In this document: in pieces, positions 17,345 to 24,266 of the stretch
Numbering within the stretch: the stretch's first letter is position 1
How the letters are laid out: every line of letters begins with the position of its first letter
Source of the DNA: a virus
DNA: 48,005 nucleotides
IMG/VR virus record: IMGVR_UViG_3300020118_000025
Coordinates: 1-48,005 of that record
Strand: one strand, 5' to 3'
The notes under the pieces: model-generated
Database searches by the model: none
What the model was told of the DNA's origin: nothing
The model's input: the letters and a program-made list of their open reading frames with translations, nothing else
Position numbers and translations under genes: made by a program

Positions 17345-17823
17345 GGCGCAACCTTGATTGGCTCTTGCGACAGGCCGCGCCACTCGACAAAATACGTATC
17401 ACCGCTATGCGCCATGGCATTGTCAAACTTTTCCTCCTTTGAGTAATATGGGTAATAAGCATAAGACCATGCATTACCATCCCACCAGCGGCGAGGATGC
17501 TCGCTTCTCTCAATACTTGCGTTGTACTCTCCAACCAGATCGGGAGGCATCTTTGCCCACGCAGTCAGCGGGATAGCGTCGTTGATCTGCTGCGCGACTT
17601 CGGCGAACGAGGCGAGAAGATCGGAGGTCATCGGGGTCATATTGAACAAGGTTGGATAACCCTCGCTTTCATAGAGGTAGAGAGTATCGCTCCAATAGTC
17701 AATCTCCGTGCAGAGGCCAGATGGAAGAAGCGCGAACTTCTTCAAGCCCAAATGCTGACACATGCGCCCAGCCTGCGTAGCCATATGCGCAGCATCGGGG
17801 CCGTAGACAATCATTGACTTCAT
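17341..17823 (-). CDS. Hypothetical accessory protein
   Basis: 160 aa from the ATG at 17823 (ATGA overlap with the preceding stop). The start MKSMIVYGPDAAHMATQAGRM suggests an NTP-like or Rossmann-type strand-turn but lacks a clear P-loop. An aromatic stretch RRWWDGNAWSYAYYPYY near residue 120 is striking. Not recognised. Confidence 0.65.
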   Translation of the reverse strand: MKSMIVYGPDAAHMATQAGRMCQHLGLKKFALLPSGLCTEIDYWSDTLYLYESEGYPTLFNMTPMTSDLLASFAEVAQQINDAIPLTAWAKMPPDLVGEYNASIERSEHPRRWWDGNAWSYAYYPYYSKEEKFDNAMAHSGDTYFVEWRGLSQEPIKVAP

Positions 17824-18215
17824 TTCATTTCCTTTCCAATTGAAGCGGCACGGCGCACCACAGCTCTTCTCCATGCCGACGATGGGTCATCCCCAATAGG
17901 TTCATTGATGGGATCATGATAACCCCTTCCATATTTCGGAGTTACTGCGCAGTAGCCGGAAAAAACTGTCTTCCCATCATTGTAGAATGTTGGGGCTATC
18001 CTAAGCCGCACAGCAAGCCGCAGAGCGTCACCGTCGTCGGTAAGCGGCAACCATGGCTTGCTGCAATGGTATGGTTTTCCAAACGTTCGGAAATGCATAG
18101 CCGGTTGACCATGATGCTCGCAAAAGAACCAACCATCCTCGTCATTCCATGGACGCTCCAGAATTACCATTCCAGCCGCCCGCGCGGCCAGCTCCAGTAG
18201 TTCGCGGTCGGTCAT
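17820..18215 (-). CDS. DUF2591-like phage protein
   Basis: 131 aa. ELLELAARAAGM, WFFCEHHGQPAMHFRTFGKP, WLPLTDDGDALRLAVRLRI and AWRRAVVRRAASIGKEM follow the layout of DUF2591-type phage proteins: an Ala-rich helix, WNPLTDDGDALRLAV and a final helix. Function unknown. It is a paralogue-like neighbour of the 18212-18613 gene. Confidence 0.7.
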   Translation of the reverse strand: MTDRELLELAARAAGMVILERPWNDEDGWFFCEHHGQPAMHFRTFGKPYHCSKPWLPLTDDGDALRLAVRLRIAPTFYNDGKTVFSGYCAVTPKYGRGYHDPINEPIGDDPSSAWRRAVVRRAASIGKEMK

Positions 18216-18613
18216 TGCGGCACCTCGTCAGGAACGCTATTGCCATAGACGCTGGCAACCAGCGCTCGCATGGCGGCGATTATGGGCCTTGGGCCGTGAC
18301 CGGTGACGGCTGTCACTGGGTCTCCATCGTTGTTCCAGCGGAAGGCCAGCCAGACGTTAGGGGCGTCGGCAACAACATCGAGTTGATACTTCTCGATCAG
18401 CTGGCCGCCTTGTTCCCAGTTGCTTGATGGGTTAAAACCCTTAAATCGGCAAGCGCCACTCTCAACCGTTCCGAACAATCCCTCCGTCCCGTCCGACTGC
18501 TTGAATCGCTTATACCCGAGTTCCCCGGGCACCATTTCAAACAATGTCCAGCCAATCGCGCGGGCTACCCACTCGTCTAGCTTACTTCCTTCCAATCTCG
18601 CGACTGCGGTCAT
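18212..18613 (-). CDS. DUF2591-like phage protein
   Basis: 133 aa. It shares an architecture with its neighbour: an N-terminal EWVARAIGW helix, central FNPSSNWEQGGQLIEKYQLDV, then a C-terminal IIAAMRALVASVYG helix. The phrase NWEQGGQLIEKY is characteristic of this phage accessory family. It overlaps both neighbours by 4 nt. Confidence 0.7.
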   Translation of the reverse strand: MTAVARLEGSKLDEWVARAIGWTLFEMVPGELGYKRFKQSDGTEGLFGTVESGACRFKGFNPSSNWEQGGQLIEKYQLDVVADAPNVWLAFRWNNDGDPVTAVTGHGPRPIIAAMRALVASVYGNSVPDEVPQ

Positions 18614-19026
18614 TTGGTGGCCTCTTTGATGATGGCGGCGAGGTCGTCGCTTTTCACGGAGCCGGACGCAATGGCCTGATTGCAGGCGTAATGCACAGCC
18701 TTCGCAATCCGCAAATCCCGCTCAGGATCGGGCAGCACTACTTGGCCCGTCTCCAGCGCGTGGGCGAGGGCAGCATTGGCTACCGCAAGATAGCCCACTT
18801 GGAAGCCCATCAACCGATCAGGCGAATTGATGCCTACCTTGTAGAGCTGCTCCTCCGTCATCGTTGTTTCCGGCCACTTAGGCGCGGCTGGCTTGACGCG
18901 GTATTCGCCGTACTCCATCCAAGTTGGGCCGGGGCATGGAACCCAATTGCCACGTGGATGGTCTTTGCATTCAATCTCTGCGCCATTCGCCCAAGCGATG
19001 ATGGCTTCCGCGTTCTTGTGTTTCAT
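18610..19026 (-). CDS. Accessory protein, unknown function
   Basis: 138 aa from the ATG at 19026, preceded by AGGAGG with a 7-nt gap. It has an N-terminal EAIIAWANGAEIECKD segment and a GPTWMEYGEYRVKP motif seen in many phage proteins, then a helical C-terminal part. Function unknown. Confidence 0.7.
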   Translation of the reverse strand: MKHKNAEAIIAWANGAEIECKDHPRGNWVPCPGPTWMEYGEYRVKPAAPKWPETTMTEEQLYKVGINSPDRLMGFQVGYLAVANAALAHALETGQVVLPDPERDLRIAKAVHYACNQAIASGSVKSDDLAAIIKEATK

Positions 19027-19037
19027 TTTGTAACCTC

Positions 19038-19226
19038 CTAGTGAATTTGTGAAATAGTGATACCGCGCTTTTGCATTTCCATCGCGTAGATCAGGGCGCC
19101 AGCAAAGCAGGCTTGATGCCACTCTGAATTGTTTTGCTCGTGGCTGGCAATCGCCAAGTCATCCTTAGCAATGAGAAATGCGGCCTTCAATTCATCATCG
19201 GTCATCTGTTCGATTTCTTCGTTCAT
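19038..19226 (-). CDS. Small acidic phage protein
   Basis: 62 aa from the ATG at 19226 (ATGA overlap). MNEEIEQMTDDELKAAFL and the following helices are acidic and probably wholly alpha-helical. Not recognised. Confidence 0.62.
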   Translation of the reverse strand: MNEEIEQMTDDELKAAFLIAKDDLAIASHEQNNSEWHQACFAGALIYAMEMQKRGITISQIH

Positions 19227-19438
19227 TTCACACCCGCTGCGGCAATCGCGCGCTCTTTGATTTGGCGCAGCTCCACCAAGTCGCACACCTCGACAGGCCA
19301 ATCCGCGCACTCGTCCATCATGTGGATAAGCTGCTCGCAAACTGCAACTAGCGCATCATGCGCCTCGTAGCGGCGCTTGAGTTCGGCGGGGTCAAGCTCA
19401 CTGACTTCGAGCCAGCCCATGGAGTTGTTATCGCTCAT
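19223..19438 (-). CDS. Small helical phage protein
   Basis: 71 aa, overlapping its neighbours by 4 nt at both ends. It contains a long helical segment (ELKRRYEAHDALVAVCEQLI). Unknown function. The overlaps suggest co-translation with the 19435-19755 gene. Confidence 0.62.
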   Translation of the reverse strand: MSDNNSMGWLEVSELDPAELKRRYEAHDALVAVCEQLIHMMDECADWPVEVCDLVELRQIKERAIAAAGVK

Positions 19439-19755
19439 TTCGCTCTCTCCTTAATCATAGCGTCGGCAATCTCGTAGGCGTTCTTCGCCCAAATCTCGGC
19501 GGCAGTGACTACCGGGTCAACCTCGGCCATATAACTTGGCGCGCAAGCCTGAATCCCACCGTCCTCCTGAGCGAGGATCGAGTTAAGCGCCTCACCCGCG
19601 AAGTAGTCGCGTAGGCTCATGCCGCCAAAGCTCATGGCGACATCGCCGATGCGCTCGGATTGCGGGAACGCTGGGCCGCCGCCGATTTGGCTATATGTAG
19701 CCTTGTCTTGCGCTTGCTTCAACGCTTTTTTGTTCGTCTCTTCGATCAAATTCAT
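19435..19755 (-). CDS. Phage protein with GGPAFP/LRDYFA motif
   Basis: 106 aa from the ATG at 19755, with GGGG a short distance upstream; a TTG further upstream is not needed. GGGPAFPQS followed by MSFGGMSLRDYFAGEAL is a widespread phage accessory motif of unknown role. It is the first gene of the leftward accessory operon; a promoter probably lies in 19760-19850. Confidence 0.72.
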   Translation of the reverse strand: MNLIEETNKKALKQAQDKATYSQIGGGPAFPQSERIGDVAMSFGGMSLRDYFAGEALNSILAQEDGGIQACAPSYMAEVDPVVTAAEIWAKNAYEIADAMIKERAK

Positions 19756-19857
19756 ATCAACCCCGATCCATGTGTAAGCGGCCAGAAAGCCGGACAAATC
19801 AATGGTACAGAGTTTTCAACGCAAAATCAACAAGGTAAATTTATTTGTGCAAAGCTA

Positions 19858-19886
19858 TTGCATGCGTTTAATTTTCGTGGCACAGT
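19858..19886 (+). promoter_or_regulatory. Promoter-like element (TTGCAT-N17-CACAGT)
   Basis: TTGCAT at 19858, a 17-nt spacer, and CACAGT at 19881, followed by TTCGTCATCG, a 10-mer also present downstream of the 36796 element. The upstream AAGCTATTGC is also shared with the 36796 copy. It sits about 65 nt before the 129-aa plus-strand gene, so it is the likely promoter of this island. The -10 match is weak. Confidence 0.5.
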
Positions 19887-19951
19887 TCGTCATCGCAAGA
19901 CAACTTGCAACCGCAGCCAGCGGACACTGGCAATCTCGGAGAACGCGACAC

Positions 19952-20341
19952 ATGGACATCGACAACCTCACCATCGGCCAAGCTAAAGAGCTGGCCGCAA
20001 TGTTCGGCGCAAGCGCGCCACAAGCCCCGCAGGCGGCAACTCTTAACGGCATGATCGGCCAGCAGGTAATCATCCGCACTTACTCGGCCGGCAACTGGTT
20101 TGGCACGCTGAGCGAGAAGGGCGGCAACGAGGTCATCCTCACTAACGCTCGCCGCATGTACCAGTGGAAGGCCAAGGAATCCATCACCCTGAGCGCCATT
20201 GCCCTGCATGGCATCGATGAATCGAACAGCAAAATCATCCAGGCGGTGCCGTCCGTCTGGCTCGAAGCCATCGAAATCATTCCATGCTCGGCCAAGGCCG
20301 CCGCTCAGCTTGCAGGTGCCGCGAATGTCAAAGCTCAGTAA
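19952..20341 (+). CDS. DUF6948-like phage protein
   Basis: 129 aa from the ATG at 19952 (GGAG 11 nt upstream). NLTIGQAKELAAMFG leads into a beta domain (IGQQVIIRTYSAGNWFGTLSEK, NARRMYQWKAKESITLSAIALHG) and PSVWLEAIEIIP, matching DUF6948 proteins. Function unknown. Its 3' end overlaps the start of the Gly-Ser repeat protein, and the pair has its own promoter-like element and terminator, so it behaves as an independent cassette. Confidence 0.75.
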   Translation: MDIDNLTIGQAKELAAMFGASAPQAPQAATLNGMIGQQVIIRTYSAGNWFGTLSEKGGNEVILTNARRMYQWKAKESITLSAIALHGIDESNSKIIQAVPSVWLEAIEIIPCSAKAAAQLAGAANVKAQ

Positions 20342-20564
20342 GCCAGTAATAGCCGGCAGCGGCAGCGGCTACGGCAGCGGCAGCGGCAGCGGCAGCGGCA
20401 GCGGCGACGGCAGCGGCTACGGCAGCGGCAGCGGCTACGGCAGCGGCAGCGGCAGCGGCTACGGCAGCGGCAGCGGCAGCGGCGACGGCAGCGGCAGCGG
20501 CAGCGGCGACGGCAGCGGCAGCGGCTACGGCAGCGGCTACGGCAGCGGCAGCGGCAGCGGCTAA
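20325..20564 (+). CDS. Low-complexity Gly-Ser-(Tyr/Asp) repeat protein
   Basis: 79 aa from the ATG at 20325. After ten ordinary residues (MSKLSKPVIA) the rest is GS repeats interrupted at intervals by Tyr or Asp, ending in GSGSG. Such a chain is disordered, like a flexible linker or a phase-separating tail, and resembles tiny proteins that follow DUF6948 genes. It starts inside the end of the upstream gene. No function is known. Confidence 0.7.
   Translation: MSKLSKPVIAGSGSGYGSGSGSGSGSGDGSGYGSGSGYGSGSGSGYGSGSGSGDGSGSGSGDGSGSGYGSGYGSGSGSG
20354..20561 (+). repeat. GGCAGC-type hexanucleotide repeat inside the Gly-Ser gene
   Basis: About 208 bp of GGCAGC units with TAC or GAC substitutions replacing some AGC triplets. 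The repeat keeps the reading frame, so unit gain or loss would only change protein length. It is not a CRISPR array because it has no spacers. Confidence 0.9.
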
Positions 20565-20583
20565 CCCTTCCCTACCTCAATAC

Positions 20584-20608
20584 AAGCCCCTTCGCGGGGC
20601 TTTTTTTT
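20584..20608 (+). terminator. Intrinsic terminator of the DUF6948/Gly-Ser cassette
   Basis: AAGCCCC, loop, GGGGC, then eight T. It ends the plus-strand two-gene island before the convergent tRNA genes. Confidence 0.93.
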
Positions 20609-20623
20609 GCCTAAATATTTGGA

Positions 20624-20649
20624 CAAAAAGAACCCGGCGCTTGGCCGGG
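20624..20649 (-). terminator. Terminator of the tRNA transcript
   Basis: On the minus strand, CCCGGC/GCCGGG hairpin (6 bp, 5-nt loop) followed by TTCTTTTTG. It lies just past the last tRNA and faces the plus-strand terminator. Confidence 0.75.
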
Positions 20650-20679
20650 CTAAGTCCTTGGAGAAGGAGGGGAGGGAAC

Positions 20680-20753
20680 TGGAGCGGCTATAGGGAATCG
20701 AACCCTAGTCTTATCCTTGGAAGGGATCGGCTCTACCATTGAGCTATAGGCGC
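20680..20753 (-). tRNA. tRNA-Gly(UCC)
   Basis: 74 nt including an encoded CCA. Acceptor GCGCCTA pairs with TAGCCGC with one C-C mismatch; D-arm GCTC/GAGC, anticodon loop CUUCCAA (anticodon UCC), T-arm TAGGG/CCCTA. It reads GGA codons. Confidence 0.9.
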
Positions 20754-20761
20754 TTTGAAAC

Positions 20762-20835
20762 TGGAGTCCACTACAGGATTTGAACCTGTGTGCGCCGGGT
20801 TGCAACCGACTGCCTCGCCTCTCGGCCAAGCGGAC
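20762..20835 (-). tRNA. tRNA-Cys(GCA)
   Basis: 74 nt with encoded CCA. Acceptor GTCCGCT pairs with AGTGGAC (one G-U), anticodon loop UUGCAAC, T-loop UUCAAAU. It is 8 nt from the Gly tRNA, implying one transcript. Confidence 0.9.
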
Positions 20836-20843
20836 TTTGAAAC

Positions 20844-20918
20844 TGGCAGATCATGATGGAATCGAACCACCTCTGCACGGCTTTGGAGGCCGGCCGACTA
20901 CCATTATCTTTATGACCT
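20844..20918 (-). tRNA. tRNA-Trp(CCA)
   Basis: 75 nt with encoded CCA. Acceptor AGGTCAT pairs with ATGATCT (one G-U), anticodon loop CUCCAAA, T-arm GGTGG/CCATC with loop UUCGAUU. The D stem is weak. Confidence 0.9.
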
Positions 20919-20927
20919 GTTGAAACT

Positions 20928-21002
20928 TGGAGAACCGTATGGGTTTCGATCCCATCTGCGCAGCGTGAAAGGCTGCTGACTTCGCCAGAAGTCTAACGGT
21001 TC
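20928..21002 (-). tRNA. tRNA-Glu(UUC)
   Basis: 75 nt with encoded CCA. Perfect acceptor GAACCGT/ACGGTTC, D-arm GACTT/AAGTC, anticodon stem GCAGC/GCTGC with loop CUUUCAC, T-arm ATGGG/CCCAT with T-loop AUCGAAA. Confidence 0.9.
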
Positions 21003-21007
21003 AAACT

Positions 21008-21108
21008 TGGTTCGCGCAACTGGATTCGAACCAGTAATTCAAGGAGCGTGAGCCGGTCTCTGCTAAAAACAAACTGGACTTGCACCAGCAGCGAAGCGCA
21101 TCACGCAA
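21008..21108 (-). tRNA. Degenerate fifth tRNA-like gene (anticodon uncertain)
   Basis: A clear T-arm (ACTGG UUCGAAU CCAGT), acceptor 3' strand TGCGCGA and ACCA end are present. The 5' part is irregular: an acceptor 5' strand TTGCGTG needs three G-U pairs, and the element would be 101 nt with a roughly 22-nt variable arm. The best anticodon stem (UUUG/CAGA) gives loop UUUUUAG and anticodon UUU (Lys); a one-step shift would give UUA, an ochre-reading anticodon. It could be a decaying or unusual class II tRNA. Confidence 0.45.
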
Positions 21109-21202
21109 CGCACCCACTTGGGACGACAAGTATATCTGCCGTGTTTTGTTAAATAGGCGGCCGGTGATGAAGCTCCGGCTTTACAGAGTTGGCGGCCATC
21201 AC

Positions 21203-21530
21203 CCCAACATGATCGGAGTGCTGCACCCATCCTAACGTGTGTCTGAATATCCTAACATAGCGCAATCATCACTTGCGTATTCGCCTAAAGGAATTACCGG
21301 GCTGTAGGCTTAACCAAGGTTGCAGCTCCTTATCCTACGTCTGGTTTGTATCCGCTGCATGTCGCACGGCTCGCACCGTGAAGACCTAGCTTCCTTGAAC
21401 TTCTCCCCCAATGCTACCCAGTTAGCAAAGCTGGTTTCTTGTAATCGAGAAGGCGCTAGGAGCACCGATAATTTCTTTAGGCGGCCGGTTAAGCCAGCCA
21501 AGCTACGTGAGCCGTCTAAATCACGTTGGG
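21203..21530 (-). ncRNA. Candidate large structured RNA beside the tRNA cluster
   Basis: No convincing gene lies in 21109-21565. Nested long-range pairing is visible: 21203-21213 with 21520-21530 (11 positions; the one A-C in the plus strand becomes U-G in the minus strand) and 21282-21290 with 21475-21483 (9 bp). Inside are hairpins at 21299-21328, 21365-21380, and a two-helix arm 21385-21390/21455-21460 plus 21400-21405/21447-21452. This is the layout of a multi-branched RNA on the same transcript as the tRNAs. Ornate phage RNAs such as GOLLD also lie near tRNAs, but identity with any family is not claimed. Confidence 0.6.
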
Positions 21531-21565
21531 TAGGACTTAACTATGCCACAGGTGATTTGCGCTTG

Positions 21566-22399
21566 TCAATCATCTTCTTCGAGTCCTGGGATAATTGCAC
21601 GCGAGCTGCAACCACAACGCGGCAGATAGCCGGGCTGTATCCACTCGCCATCGATGTACGCGCCCTTGGCGATGTCGTACACGAGCTTGTCCGCGCCTGC
21701 CTTGACGTGGGACGGGCGAGGCTCGCGGCCGCCATGAGAGTGGCGCCAGATTGCCTTAGTGATGCCAAGCTCGAGCCGGCGCACCTTCTCTGTGATGGAC
21801 TTGGCCTTGGACGCTTGATCCTTAGCAATGAAAGAGGCGCGGCGATGCGTGACGCCGTAGCGCTGCTGCAACGTGCTGGTAAGCGATTCGAGGTCGTAGC
21901 CTTGCGAGACGGCGCGCCACACGTCGCCCTCGACTTGGGTAAGGTACTGGCTTGGGATTGACTTAATAAGCGCCACGTTCTCGGACAGCACGGCTTGGTA
22001 GCCCTCGCGCATGGCCGGCGTCATCTGGAACTTGACCGCAAAGCCGGCCTTGGCTAGCTCGGCCTGAAACGCTGCTTGCGTGGTCGAGGTCGCGCCATCG
22101 ACAAACACTTTCGCCAGCTCGGGCGCGAGCGCATCGAACTTGGCTTGCCATGTGTCGATCATCTTGCGCATAGACCGGCGCAGCGCCTGCATTGGCTTGG
22201 CATCCTGCGCCAAGTCCACTATCTCTGTCGGGTCGTCCTTGCGCCACGCCGCGCGCGTCCAGTAGATCACTGACTTGCTCATGGCCGTAACGAGGTCTTG
22301 TAGCTGCTTGCGGTAAGCCTCTTCGACGCCGGCATTGGGAACGAGCGCGCCCAGCACTATCGGCTTAGCGGTGGGCGCTTGGAGCTTCTTAGAAGCCAT
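21566..22399 (-). CDS. Minor head protein, Mu F-like (phage head morphogenesis)
   Basis: 277 aa from the ATG at 22399. N-terminal EAYRKQLQDLVTAMSKSV, central helices, then ARASFIAKDQ-like RRASFIAKDQASKAKSITEKVRRLELGITKAIWRHSHGGREPR and PGYLPRCGCSSRAI: the C-terminal TRAxFIARDQ...WxTSxDxRVRxxH..PxxxCRC pattern of SPP1 gp7/Mu F proteins. It acts inside the head near the portal and follows the portal gene with one small gene between. Confidence 0.87.
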   Translation of the reverse strand: MASKKLQAPTAKPIVLGALVPNAGVEEAYRKQLQDLVTAMSKSVIYWTRAAWRKDDPTEIVDLAQDAKPMQALRRSMRKMIDTWQAKFDALAPELAKVFVDGATSTTQAAFQAELAKAGFAVKFQMTPAMREGYQAVLSENVALIKSIPSQYLTQVEGDVWRAVSQGYDLESLTSTLQQRYGVTHRRASFIAKDQASKAKSITEKVRRLELGITKAIWRHSHGGREPRPSHVKAGADKLVYDIAKGAYIDGEWIQPGYLPRCGCSSRAIIPGLEEDD

Positions 22400-22559
22400 G
22401 AACCGTGAACTTCGCTTTCGATACGATGTACTCGGCGATTTCCTTGGTGTCGAACTTCGCACCGAATAGGATATGCACGCCGTATTTCCAGTATGCATAG
22501 GCCATATGCCAGAACGGCAGCTTGATGTTGCAGCTAACTTCCAAGTGTTCAATCTTCAT
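22389..22559 (-). CDS. Small protein between portal and Mu F-like gene
   Basis: 56 aa from the ATG at 22559 (GGAG with a 6-nt gap; the upstream ATG at 22574 is less well placed). It overlaps both neighbours by about 11 nt. Aromatic-rich middle (FWHMAYAYWKYGVHI). Unknown function. Confidence 0.68.
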   Translation of the reverse strand: MKIEHLEVSCNIKLPFWHMAYAYWKYGVHILFGAKFDTKEIAEYIVSKAKFTVHGF

Positions 22560-24060
22560 TTTCAACTCCGTCATCAGGTTTTACATCAGGATCGACCATA
22601 GGCTCGGGCGCATCGTTGACATCAATGCTGTTGTAGCCGCTTGCTGGGTCGGCAGCTAGGCGCTTTCGTTCTTCTAGCGGGGAGATTACGCCTGCACCGA
22701 TTAGGGCCACTGCGCTCGTGGCATCGGCAGTGCGCACCTCTGCAAGCTCTTTGCCGTTCAGTTGCTTCATCGGCACCCACTCGTAGCCGATGGCTGGGTC
22801 AATCTCGCCGAACTCGTTGAGCTGGATAAGGTCGAGGATTGGCTTAATCACTGGGTCGCCAACGTTCTGTTGCTGCGCGGCCACGTAGTCATACCACGCG
22901 TCCATTTCAGGCTCGGCGCTCGCGTTCAGGCCGCTTGGGGTGACGCCCGTGAGCTTGACCAGCGGCATGTGGCACGGCGCTGCCATTTGCTCTTGCGACT
23001 GCGCCTGTAGGGCATCTAGGCCACCCAACGGCACATTGAGTTGAGCCACGTCCTCTTCGTTCTTGTCCACCACCATCAGGCCGCGATTGTCGCGCCCCTT
23101 GATGAACAGCTTCATCCGGTCGAGCAATCCTCCCTCACCACCCGCGAGCGTGCCTGACATCGTAGTCTTGAGGATCGTTGTCGAAAACGCATGAATCAGG
23201 TCAGATACTGCCGCGCGCGTGCGCAGCCAAGAATTAACGTATGGCTCCATCAACTGCGACATGGCAATGCCGCCGAAATTGTACGCCGGCTTGAGCATGT
23301 CAGGCACCGGCCGCGAGACGATGGTTAGCAGGCGCGTGGCGTGCGTCTGCTTGCCCAGCACGAACCACATGCGCGGGCGGTAGAACCAGCGATCCGTAGG
23401 GTCAAGGGAGTTGTAGTCATACGGGGCAGTCCACAGCGGCTCAATCGTTTGGAAGCCCAGCAGCGAGCCGCGCTTGACCGTGGCCTTGTCGATGATTAGT
23501 GGAAGCTTGCGCTCCTCGTCGCCGTCCTGGCCCTTGATGCTCACATGGATATGCGACATGCCAAAGAAGCCGTCATGCTCAATTGCTCGGCGGAAGGTCT
23601 GGCGCACCTCGAATCGCTTGAGCGCGGCCTCCAGTTTCTCCAGCTTGTCCGAGTTGTCGCCGTCGCCGTGCGAAACCAGCTTCAACCATTTGCGCGTCAT
23701 TTCCATTGCCAGAGTCTCGCTAGGGCTGCGGTACTCGCTGCGCTGCTGGAGCTGGGCCAGATACGGGTAGCCAGGGAAGCCCTCGCCCTCGTAGTACTGC
23801 CCAGCGTAGCTCATGGCCGAGTTGCACGCGCTGTCCGTTGCAAGGTAGGTCTGGTCGGTCATCGCGTCATGCGGGACAACGCCGGGCGGCGGCGTGTACT
23901 TGGTCACTGGATACTTCGGCACGTCAGCGCCGCCGCCGATCATCCCCAGAAGCGTTTGATTGATCTTCATGACCTTTGGCCCGGCCGGCGCGGCGGCAGG
24001 CTCAGAGCGAACCCAGCCAAAGTGCCCCATCAGGCGGGAGTATAGCGCTTTGAGTTTCAT
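22549..24060 (-). CDS. Portal protein, DUF1073 type
   Basis: 503 aa from the ATG at 24060, which overlaps the previous stop (ATGA). Central YLATDSACNSAMSYAGQY, ETLAMEMTRKWLKLV, RRAIEHDGFFGMSHIHVS, and C-terminal LTGVTPSGLNASAEPEMDAWYD are the signatures of DUF1073-type portal proteins. It forms the dodecameric DNA channel at one head vertex and binds the terminase. Confidence 0.9.
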   Translation of the reverse strand: MKLKALYSRLMGHFGWVRSEPAAAPAGPKVMKINQTLLGMIGGGADVPKYPVTKYTPPPGVVPHDAMTDQTYLATDSACNSAMSYAGQYYEGEGFPGYPYLAQLQQRSEYRSPSETLAMEMTRKWLKLVSHGDGDNSDKLEKLEAALKRFEVRQTFRRAIEHDGFFGMSHIHVSIKGQDGDEERKLPLIIDKATVKRGSLLGFQTIEPLWTAPYDYNSLDPTDRWFYRPRMWFVLGKQTHATRLLTIVSRPVPDMLKPAYNFGGIAMSQLMEPYVNSWLRTRAAVSDLIHAFSTTILKTTMSGTLAGGEGGLLDRMKLFIKGRDNRGLMVVDKNEEDVAQLNVPLGGLDALQAQSQEQMAAPCHMPLVKLTGVTPSGLNASAEPEMDAWYDYVAAQQQNVGDPVIKPILDLIQLNEFGEIDPAIGYEWVPMKQLNGKELAEVRTADATSAVALIGAGVISPLEERKRLAADPASGYNSIDVNDAPEPMVDPDVKPDDGVENED

Positions 24061-24266
24061 GGCTTCATGCCTTGTGTATTTTTCAGAATGAACTTCTCTA
24101 GGCACTCGATTCGCTCCTCCGCCTCAAGCATGCGCCGGCACATGCGCGCCATTGCCTCGGCTGGAAACTCCGAGAGATCCATCTTCCACCGCGTCGGATC
24201 ATCCCCAACAGATTTAGTCAGAGTATCAATAATTCCCTCTGCCAGTTCCTTATTGCTAATTTTCAT
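24057..24266 (-). CDS. Small protein between terminase and portal
   Basis: 69 aa, TAATG overlap with the terminase stop and ATGA with the portal start. Probably all helical and acidic (KELAEGIIDTLTKSV, MCRRMLEAEERIECLEKFI). Unknown function. The tight coupling to packaging genes suggests a virion or assembly role. Confidence 0.7.
   Translation of the reverse strand: MKISNKELAEGIIDTLTKSVGDDPTRWKMDLSEFPAEAMARMCRRMLEAEERIECLEKFILKNTQGMKP

Noticed and set aside
20354-20561. Possible CRISPR array
   Set aside because: Pure short tandem hexamers without spacers, and in frame within a coding sequence.
21320-21961. 213-codon plus-strand ORF across the second RNA candidate and the Mu F-like gene
   Set aside because: It overlaps a well-supported minus-strand gene for most of its length and has no domain or coupling.
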